Origin: Dehalococcoidia bacterium UBA1123
Lineage (GTDB): Bacteria > Chloroflexota > Dehalococcoidia > Lucifugimonadales > UBA1123
Assembly (NCBI GenBank): GCA_002313895.1
Contig: DCAW01000082.1
Location: 1 to 12,154 of the forward strand
DNA: 12,154 nucleotides
Direction of reading: 5' to 3'
Part shown: positions 6,871-12,154 of the stretch, piece after piece
Layout of the letters: every line of letters begins with the position of its first letter
Numbering within the stretch: position 1 is the first letter of the stretch
Program-made: the position numbers and the translations under genes
Notes under the pieces: model-generated
Databases searched by the model: none
Told to the model about the DNA's origin: nothing
Seen by the model: the letters and a program-made list of their open reading frames with translations, nothing else

Positions 6871-7551
6871 TTATCGGGCCCAGCGAGCCGGAAACTCGCC
6901 AGCCTCTTCGATCCAATCCAGCGAGTGTCGCACCCCAGAGAAGTTCGATTGCGCGAGGTAGGCCAGCAGGTTGTTCCCATCGAAGTGTGTCTGACTCAGG
7001 TAACGGTGCATCCTGCCTTCGTCAATCCGCAATTCAGGGGGGATTACAGGCACGTATGTGACCTCTGCGCCCTTTGGGCGGGCAAAATCTCGGATGCCGT
7101 TGACAGAGTTGTGGTTGTCGAAGGTCAGCACGTAGTGATCGCCAGGTCGGAAGGGGTAAGCTTCGCCCACCGGTTTAATCGCACCGGTGGCGTTGGACGT
7201 TAATATGGCGACATACTCGTGTGGCGAGGCGTTGAAGTAATCGAGTATATAGCTCCTCGCTCGCTCAATCAGCTCAGTGGTGGCTTCTGAGGTCGGATTG
7301 GTGGAGTGAGGATTGCTGAAGACTCTGTATCCGAGCATGTCAGTATGTTCGCGAATCTGAGAGTCTGCGTACAGTCCGCCGCCGGTATAGTCCAGATAAA
7401 TGTGTCCTTGTTCATCGAGACGGCTGAACTCACGCTTGCGAAGGTCGTCGATAAAACTGGTGGTTTGGAAGGCGGGATGGGCTTGCAGAAGTTCAGCTAG
7501 GGCAGATTTCAAATGCGGCGATGCCTGAGAACCCTTGTGGGACGTCGCCAT
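6871..7551 (-). pseudogene. Truncated class V aminotransferase (N-terminal part only)
   Basis: A 226-aa open frame that matches only the first half of a class V PLP enzyme, of the type seen in cysteine desulfurases and the N-terminal domain of Moco sulfurase. Seen in order: YLDYTGGGLY (52-61), the SNPHS motif (79-83), TSNATGAI (118-125) where the PLP phosphate is normally held, DNHNSVNGIR (145-154), and the QSNFSG motif (201-206). In relatives a PLP-ring aspartate and the Schiff-base lysine follow roughly 25-60 residues later. Here the frame stops 20 residues after QSNFSG and the kinase begins two bases on, so the catalytic lysine, the C-terminal half and the small domain are missing. It cannot be an active PLP enzyme by itself. 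The start is well supported by GAGGAG (7558-7563) six bases upstream, so the fragment may still be translated and help translate the kinase. Confidence 0.75.
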
Positions 7552-7662
7552 CGTTTTCTCCTCAGAAGGTGAATAATGCGTCAGAAGTGTGGCCCGCTAG
7601 CAACTAGTTTATAGCGCTGGACCGTCGGACGCGTGATAATTTCGAGAAGATGTGGAGGAGCC

Positions 7663-7693
7663 TGTATACGGAATATCGCATGGATAAAGTCAA
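7663..7693 (-). promoter_or_regulatory. Possible promoter of the aminotransferase-remnant/kinase/ThDP unit
   Basis: On the minus strand, TTGACT (7693-7688) and TATACA (7668-7663) are separated by 19 bases, slightly long for sigma70. It sits in the 196-base gap before the aminotransferase remnant, just after the hairpin that follows the rhodanese gene. A TATAAA at 7613-7608 is an alternative -10, with a poor -35. Confidence 0.33.
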
Positions 7694-7730
7694 GCGTCTC
7701 GACCCCCTCACCCCAGGGGGCCGAAACGCT
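7693..7730 (-). repeat. Large imperfect hairpin after the rhodanese gene
   Basis: AGCGT-C-TCG-A-CCCCCT (7693-7708) pairs with AGGGGG-C-CGA-A-ACGCT (7715-7730), giving 14 pairs and two mismatches around a 6-base loop. It begins 18 bases after the rhodanese stop on the minus strand. No strong T-run follows (TTGACTTTA), so it may be a weak terminator or an mRNA 3' stabiliser. Confidence 0.5.
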
Positions 7731-7747
7731 CGACGGGATGATATGCG

Positions 7748-8590
7748 TTACTTTTCGATAGGCGCTCGGACGATGCTGCCCCACTCGGTCCACGAGCCGT
7801 CGTAGTTCCTGACGTTGGCGTAGCCGAGCAGTTGAGTCAGCACGAACCATGTGTGTGAGGAGCGCTCGCCGATTCGGCAGTATGCGATGGTTTCTTTGCT
7901 GCCATCAACGCCGACGCCTGTATACACCGCCGCGAGTTCATCGGCAGACTTGAACGATCCGTCCTCGGCAACTGCCGTGGCCCAAGGAACGTTGGACGCG
8001 CCGGGGATATGCCCGCCTCGCTGAGAGCCCTCCTGGGGAAGATTGGCGGGAGCAAGAAGCTCGCCGCTGAACTCTGCGGGCGCTCGAACGTCCACCAGCG
8101 CGATGTTTCCAGCACTGACTGCGCTCAGGACTTCGTCGCGGTAGGCGCGGATAGAGTCATCTGCGTCATTGGCGCTATAGCTGGCGGCGGCATGGCTAGG
8201 CGCGTCGTTGGTCAACCCTCGGCCTTCGGCTTCCCACTTGGCGCGGCCACCGTTCATAAGTTTCACCTCGCCGTGTCCATAGTACTTCATCTGCCAGAAG
8301 GCCCAGGCAGCGAACCAGTTGTTGTTGTCTCCGTACAGGATAACGGTGGTGTCGTTGCTGATGCCCGCGTTGCCGAGAAGCGATTCCATATCCGATTTGC
8401 TGATCAGGTCTCTGCTTACGTTCTCTTGTAGCTGGCTCTGCCAGTTCCAGCCAACCGCGCCTGCTATATGTCCCTGGTCGTATGCGGCTGTGTCGACGTC
8501 CACCTCGACCAGCCTCACGTTCGAATCACTGCCGTGTTCTGCGACCCACTCGGTGCTTACTACTGACTCTGGATGTGCGTATTCTGCCAT
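7748..8590 (-). CDS. Two-domain rhodanese (thiosulfate sulfurtransferase)
   Basis: A 280-aa tandem rhodanese, the usual length for the thiosulfate:cyanide sulfurtransferase type (EC 2.8.1.1). The N-terminal domain (about 9-125) is the inactive copy: its loop reads LYGDNNNWFA (85-94) with Asp88 where a cysteine would sit. The C-terminal domain (about 147-278) carries the active loop Cys238-Arg-Ile-Gly-Glu-Arg243, with RSSHTW following; CRxGxR favours thiosulfate over 3-mercaptopyruvate as donor. LVDVRAPAEFSGE (165-177) and GGHIPGASNVPW (192-203) are typical family strands. The open frame extends to a TTG at 8740, but the ATG at 8590 has AAGGGGG (8598-8604) seven bases upstream and starts where relatives start. 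No signal peptide. It is flanked by gaps of 201 and 196 bases, so it is probably a single-gene unit. It may supply sulfane sulfur or remove cyanide or thiosulfate. Confidence 0.92.
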   Translation of the reverse strand: MAEYAHPESVVSTEWVAEHGSDSNVRLVEVDVDTAAYDQGHIAGAVGWNWQSQLQENVSRDLISKSDMESLLGNAGISNDTTVILYGDNNNWFAAWAFWQMKYYGHGEVKLMNGGRAKWEAEGRGLTNDAPSHAAASYSANDADDSIRAYRDEVLSAVSAGNIALVDVRAPAEFSGELLAPANLPQEGSQRGGHIPGASNVPWATAVAEDGSFKSADELAAVYTGVGVDGSKETIAYCRIGERSSHTWFVLTQLLGYANVRNYDGSWTEWGSIVRAPIEK

Positions 8591-8791
8591 TTGATTTCCC
8601 CCTTCAAATGATGTTATCGACACCAATAATTCCTTTAATAATGCGCCGAAACTTAGCGCTGGCCTCCGACTGCGTTGACTCCTTTCCTCCGGCGCCCTCG
8701 ATGAGGATGCGGTGTTGAATCGTGTTGCAGATGGTGACAACCTCGACGAGAACCTAGCCAGATGGTCTTCGATTCTCTTCGCATAACGAGG

Positions 8792-10537
8792 CTACGGCTT
8801 CTCGATGCGAACATCCAGAACTGCGGCTTGGCCGTTTCGCACTCGCTCCAATGCGCGCTTTAGAGCAGGAAGAACCTCGGACGGGGCCTCGACCTTTTCA
8901 CCATAAGCTCGGCAGGACTCTGCCAGCATCGCAAACTCGACCGACGGGCCGAGGTCCATGCCGACCCAGTTGTTGGTTCGGGCCGAGTAGCTGTCGGGGT
9001 AGCCTCCGATAAGCGATGCTTTGGGTGCGTTGTGTATTTGGTTGGTGTATATGACAGTCAGGAATGGGGCGTCGTACACGTCCGCCGTCCAAAGCGTCGA
9101 GGTCGGGGCGCCGTAGATGAAGGCTCCGTCTCCTGACAGGGCAACGACCGTCTTGTCTGGCTCGGCCATCTTCACGCCCAACGCCCCGCCGGTTGCCCAA
9201 CCGAGGCTGGAGCCACCGCTACGGTACATAGTCCCAGGCTTGGAGCGTGGGATGTATGTGGAGACGTGGCCGGAGTTGGTGACCGTCTCGTCCAGCACTA
9301 CGGTGTCATCGTCTATGGCTTCGGAGATGCAGTGGCTCAACCACTGGGGCGTGATTACGTCCTGCTTCCCGTGCTCTTGGGCCAGCGCAACGGCTTCATC
9401 ACGGGAGCGTTGGTGGCGGTCTTTGATCGTCTCTATTCGCTCCTCGATTCTGGCGCGGTCGGCCTCGCTGATCATCTCGGTTAGCATCTCGTTGAGGGCT
9501 GGAATCGCTTTGGCTGAGTCTGCGTGCATCAGGCTGTCGGTGGGGAACACCCACATCGGGATGGATTGTTTAATTGGATCAATGTCGATATGGATAATCT
9601 GGGCGTCGGGATTGGGTTTGGCGTTGATGGGAATGTAAGGCACGTCGCTGTCGATGGCCAGGATGACGTCGGCGTTTTCGATGTACTGGTTGCCTGCTAT
9701 GCCTGCCCAGAGGGGGTGGTCGGTTGGGAAGTTCAGATGCACAGACTCTGAGATCACGGGCGCGCCCACAAGCTCGGCCAATTCGACCATCGCTTGAACG
9801 CTGGACTGATTTCTGCCAGACTGCGTGGCGATAATCAGCGGATTCTCGGCCTGGGACAGCGCCTTGGCGGCGGCCTTGAGTTGACCAGCGTCGGCTTGGG
9901 GCGTCGTTGGAGGGGCGTAGCGTTTAGTTGGGAGGTTTTGCGTGGTCTCCATCTTCTCCATCAGCACCTCGCGGGGGAGCATCAGATAGACGGGGCCGGG
10001 TGGCTCGGACGCGGCGACCTGGAAGGCCCTCTGCATGACGTGATGGACGTTCTCGTTGCGCCGAAGCTCGTAGTCCCACTTGGTGAAGTTGCGGACCGAG
10101 CCTGCCTGATCCAACTGCTCCTGGGTCCAATGGATAGAGCTTGAACGCGAACCGTCCATCTCGCCGTCGAAGGTCATGGGCGCTCTGCCGGCGCACAGCA
10201 CCATGCCCGCGCGTCCGCGCTGGGCGTTGTGAAGCCCGCCACTGAGCTGGAGGGTTCCGGCATCGACGTGGACCAGCACCACCTGGGGTTTTCGCGTCGC
10301 GTTGAAGTAGCCGTGAGCGGCGGCGACTGCCGTCGTCTCGTCAGGGCAGAGTATGAACTTGGGTGTGCGCTTGCCCTCGGCCTGGTACTTCGCCGCCGCC
10401 TCCTGAATCGGGAACGTGTCGGTGCCTGAATTGATGAACACGACTTCAACGTCGTTATTGTTCAGCGTTTCCAGGAAGGCTTCGCCTCCGAAGTCGACCT
10501 TAACAGTGGTTTCGTGTTTTGATGACTGGTCAACCAT
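8792..10537 (-). CDS. Thiamine-diphosphate-dependent enzyme 2, benzoylformate decarboxylase/acetolactate synthase-like
   Basis: A 581-aa ThDP enzyme, only distantly similar to enzyme 1. The Pyr domain spans about 14-190, with NSGT at 36-39, the activating Glu67 in CPDETTA and His90 exactly 23 residues later, again the position of His70 of benzoylformate decarboxylase. A central domain follows (about 215-355). The PP domain (about 395-575) has GDG at 469-471 and Asn499 after a 27-residue spacer, the ThDP-Mg motif. It should cleave or join a carbon-carbon bond next to a carbonyl; the substrate is not readable from the sequence. AGGAG (10548-10552) lies ten bases before the ATG at 10537. An in-frame ATG at 10585 is possible but lacks a ribosome site. 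It lies 52 bases after the hydrolase gene, in the same unit. Databases will probably name it a thiamine pyrophosphate-requiring protein or acetolactate synthase. Confidence 0.85.
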   Translation of the reverse strand: MVDQSSKHETTVKVDFGGEAFLETLNNNDVEVVFINSGTDTFPIQEAAAKYQAEGKRTPKFILCPDETTAVAAAHGYFNATRKPQVVLVHVDAGTLQLSGGLHNAQRGRAGMVLCAGRAPMTFDGEMDGSRSSSIHWTQEQLDQAGSVRNFTKWDYELRRNENVHHVMQRAFQVAASEPPGPVYLMLPREVLMEKMETTQNLPTKRYAPPTTPQADAGQLKAAAKALSQAENPLIIATQSGRNQSSVQAMVELAELVGAPVISESVHLNFPTDHPLWAGIAGNQYIENADVILAIDSDVPYIPINAKPNPDAQIIHIDIDPIKQSIPMWVFPTDSLMHADSAKAIPALNEMLTEMISEADRARIEERIETIKDRHQRSRDEAVALAQEHGKQDVITPQWLSHCISEAIDDDTVVLDETVTNSGHVSTYIPRSKPGTMYRSGGSSLGWATGGALGVKMAEPDKTVVALSGDGAFIYGAPTSTLWTADVYDAPFLTVIYTNQIHNAPKASLIGGYPDSYSARTNNWVGMDLGPSVEFAMLAESCRAYGEKVEAPSEVLPALKRALERVRNGQAAVLDVRIEKP

Positions 10538-10589
10538 GTTTGTCTCGCTCCTATACCAGTATCGGTTGGCGCCTGACTCTGCCATCCGC

Positions 10590-11438
10590 TCAATTTGTGG
10601 GAGTGTTCAACATCCACTCTCTAACTCTCGTGACCCACGGGCCGTCGGGGTTTCCACCCTCAAGGCTAATGATGAAGTGGTCCTCGTCTGGCATGTTCAT
10701 CAACTCGACCGCCCCTGACTGGTTCCTCAGAGCGTCGGCCATTGCGTGAGATTGAGGGATGAGTTCCGGGAAGTCAATCTCTCCTATGGCAAACAGGAAG
10801 GGCGTTCGGTTGCCCACCACCAGTCGGATGGGACTGGCCGCTGGGGCGTCCGAAGGACTTTTGAGCAACGGGCCGAGTCGCTCTTCGTCGCGTCCGGTCA
10901 GGTCGAAAACGCCGCTGACCGGGAAGCACGCCTTTAGCACGTCGCGAGGCATCCCTGACGCCTCCAAAGCGTCGAGTTCAAGGGCTAGCATCGCCGCCAG
11001 ATGTCCTCCGGCAGAGTGTCCACCCACGAAGATTCGGTCTGGGTTTCCGCCGTGTTTCGAGATGTTTTCGTATACCCACTTCAGGGCATTTCGACAATCC
11101 TCCACCGGGAAGGGAAATTTCGTGTCCGGGGCCAGACGGTACGCCACCGACACAAAAATTGCGGGCAAGGTCGTGAAGGCCGGAGCCATGAATCCCAACC
11201 ATTCCTTGTAGCCGTGGGTCCACGAGCCGCCGTGGACGAACATGAACACTGGCACGTTGGTGGCGTTTGCGTCGTCGGGGAGGTAAATGTCGATGTCCTG
11301 GTCGTCCTCCGGACCGTAGGCCACGTCTAGAATGTGTCGGGTTGTGGCTTTCGTCTCCTCGGTGCGTCGGAAGGCGGTGGCAGAGTACTCTTCCGCCGGG
11401 GGTGACATCGGGATCTGTTTCTTCAGTAATTTAGCCAT
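10590..11438 (-). CDS. Alpha/beta hydrolase, HSL/kynurenine formamidase-like esterase
   Basis: A 282-aa serine hydrolase with the HGG oxyanion motif (His69-Gly70-Gly71) and the nucleophile elbow Gly-His-Ser142-Ala-Gly-Gly. YRLAP (100-104) and the PVEDC/ALKWVYENI segment (111-126) are typical of the hormone-sensitive-lipase and kynurenine-formamidase-like branch. Asp222 (GEIDFPEL) and His254 (DEDHF) complete the probable catalytic triad. No signal peptide is seen, so it should act in the cytoplasm on a small ester, amide or lactone. It follows the broken DinB-like gene by nine bases and precedes ThDP enzyme 2 by 52 bases, so hydrolysis followed by ThDP-dependent cleavage is a reasonable guess for the pathway. 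A modest ribosome site, GAAAGA, lies just upstream of the ATG at 11438. Fold and triad are clear; the substrate is unknown. Confidence 0.9.
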   Translation of the reverse strand: MAKLLKKQIPMSPPAEEYSATAFRRTEETKATTRHILDVAYGPEDDQDIDIYLPDDANATNVPVFMFVHGGSWTHGYKEWLGFMAPAFTTLPAIFVSVAYRLAPDTKFPFPVEDCRNALKWVYENISKHGGNPDRIFVGGHSAGGHLAAMLALELDALEASGMPRDVLKACFPVSGVFDLTGRDEERLGPLLKSPSDAPAASPIRLVVGNRTPFLFAIGEIDFPELIPQSHAMADALRNQSGAVELMNMPDEDHFIISLEGGNPDGPWVTRVREWMLNTPTN

Positions 11439-11447
11439 ATCTTTCTT

Positions 11448-11918
11448 TCAGGTCTGACTCATCCATGCTCGGATATCGGTAGCGTGATGTCGATAGTGTT
11501 CGTAGGAGTTCTGGGCTATGATCTGCCAAGGAACCCAGCCGGGCGGCATATTCTTTTAGCGTTTTGGGTCGGAAAGGTCAATATCCTCCAGAGTTTCGAT
11601 AGCCGAAACCAGTCTGCTGAAGCTCTCGGTTGAATCGGACAATGCTTCTTCTAGCGATTGTTCCCGATGTTGTTTGTAAATAGCGTCGTTTCGGTCGTCA
11701 GGTGGCAGAGTCCAAAGCTCAGAGCCGACCAGCTCCATTGTCTCAAGCATGTCAGCCGCCTCTCGCTCAAACTAGGAAATATGCGAGATTGTCTCCTTTG
11801 TAGACCACTCGCCGACGGCCCCGCATCGGGTCATGTCGCTGGCGTCGATACCGGACAGTAGTTCATCCCTTACTCGTCTCGCGTCGTGAATCGCCTCTAA
11901 AAACGAGGCCTGGTTCAC
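11448..11918 (-). pseudogene. DinB-family (DinB/ClbS-like) gene broken by two in-frame stop codons
   Basis: Read in one frame from GTG at 11918 to TGA at 11450-11448, this is 157 codons, the normal size of a DinB-like four-helix protein, but codon 49 is TAG (11774-11772) and codon 121 is TAA (11558-11556). The three pieces keep the family pattern: GAVGEWSTKETISHIS (33-48) before the first stop, FEREAADMLETMELVG after it, and GWVPWQIIAQNSYEHY followed by RHHATDIRAWM after the second. The metal histidines (His46, His141, His145) are all still present. The first stop falls where relatives usually have an aromatic residue, so TGG to TAG is likely. There is no frameshift. The middle piece (11750-11556, 64 aa) could be translated alone but lacks the metal site. 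It is first in a unit with the hydrolase and ThDP enzyme 2, behind the promoter at 11981-12009; weak GGAGAG (11922-11927) and distant GGAGGAGG (11937-11944) ribosome sites precede the GTG. Confidence 0.78.
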
Positions 11919-11980
11919 CGGCTCTCCACTCGAACGCCTCCTCCGTAAGCCCGCAGGTAGTTTGCTGCGAGAATGCGCCT

Positions 11981-12009
11981 ATCTTATGGGCGACTGGCTA
12001 ACGTGTCAA
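11981..12009 (-). promoter_or_regulatory. Sigma70-type promoter of the DinB-remnant/hydrolase/ThDP 2 unit
   Basis: On the minus strand there is a perfect -35 TTGACA (12009-12004), a 17-base spacer and a -10 TAAGAT (11986-11981, four of six bases). Transcription would start near 11974, giving a leader of about 55 bases before the GTG at 11918. Confidence 0.62.
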
Positions 12010-12043
12010 AGACATCGGCCATCGTGGTGATCCTGTAAGCTGA

Positions 12044-12089
12044 TGACCTGACCATATTCATTGACCATGTATTGCAACGATGATAACTT
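12044..12089. promoter_or_regulatory. TGACC repeats and a weak rightward promoter upstream of the minus-strand unit
   Basis: TGACC occurs at 12044, 12049 and 12062; the last two are part of a direct repeat TGACCAT spaced 13 bases start to start. They lie 35-65 bases upstream of the minus-strand -35. On the plus strand the third copy overlaps TTGACC (12061-12066), which with a 17-base spacer faces a weak TAACTT (12084-12089) and could be a divergent promoter. The remaining bases to 12154 show no gene. Confidence 0.3.
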
Positions 12090-12154
12090 ACAACTCGTCT
12101 CAGATATCCGCCTCCGGCGCCGAGTGATCGTGTCAGTTGGAGGCATCAAGTTTC

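Noticed and set aside
6869..6916. Longer kinase N-terminus from a TTG at 6916, overlapping the aminotransferase remnant
   Set aside because: It starts with TTG without a ribosome site and adds 16 residues unlike kinase N-termini; the ATG at 6868 is simpler.
8591..8740. N-terminal extension of the rhodanese from a TTG at 8740
   Set aside because: The extension is serine/arginine-rich without family similarity, and the ATG at 8590 has a good ribosome site.
10538..10585. Longer N-terminus of ThDP enzyme 2 from the ATG at 10585
   Set aside because: The 16 extra residues have no ribosome site, while the ATG at 10537 has AGGAG at good spacing.
11448..11918. Stop-codon reassignment as an explanation for the DinB-like gene
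   Set aside because: TAG, TAA and TGA each end intact genes in the same window, so the normal code applies; decay is simpler.

Overview
The window looks like a chromosomal stretch of a free-living bacterium with roughly 50-58% GC. The gene mix suggests an uncultivated Chloroflexota lineage (SAR202-like or Dehalococcoidia-like): NHL/PAL-type propeller, paired orphan thiamine-diphosphate (ThDP) enzymes, CHK-like kinase, DinB-family protein and an ECF sigma factor with its membrane anti-sigma. That assignment rests on gene content only and is tentative. TAA, TAG and TGA all end intact genes, so there is no sign of a non-standard code.

Left part, plus strand (1-3847): a stand-alone Cas4-like PD-(D/E)XK nuclease (190-855); an NHL six-bladed propeller related to peptidyl-hydroxyglycine lyase (1062-2015), with a good sigma70-type promoter at 909-937 and a clear rho-independent terminator at 2036-2071; then an ECF sigma factor (2175-2720, TTG start) whose stop overlaps by one base the start of its membrane-bound zinc-finger anti-sigma factor (2720-3847).

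Right part, minus strand (11918 down to 3967): a metabolic island of three probable transcription units. The first in transcription order is a DinB-family gene broken by two in-frame stops (11918-11448), then an alpha/beta hydrolase (11438-10590) and ThDP enzyme 2 (10537-8792), all behind a good promoter at 11981-12009. The second is a two-domain rhodanese (8590-7748). The third is a class V aminotransferase truncated before its PLP lysine (7551-6871), a CHK/APH-like small-molecule kinase (6868-5780) and ThDP enzyme 1 (5694-3967).

Both ThDP enzymes keep the cofactor glutamate, the GDG...N metal/diphosphate motif and a histidine placed exactly as His70 of benzoylformate decarboxylase. They are therefore better described as decarboxylase/lyase-like than as true acetolactate synthases. 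With an ester or dicarbonyl hydrolase and a kinase nearby, the island reads as a catabolic gene set with unknown substrate. Two of its genes (DinB-like and aminotransferase) are decaying. I saw no tRNA, rRNA, CRISPR array or insertion sequence. No gene-free stretch exceeds 300 bases.
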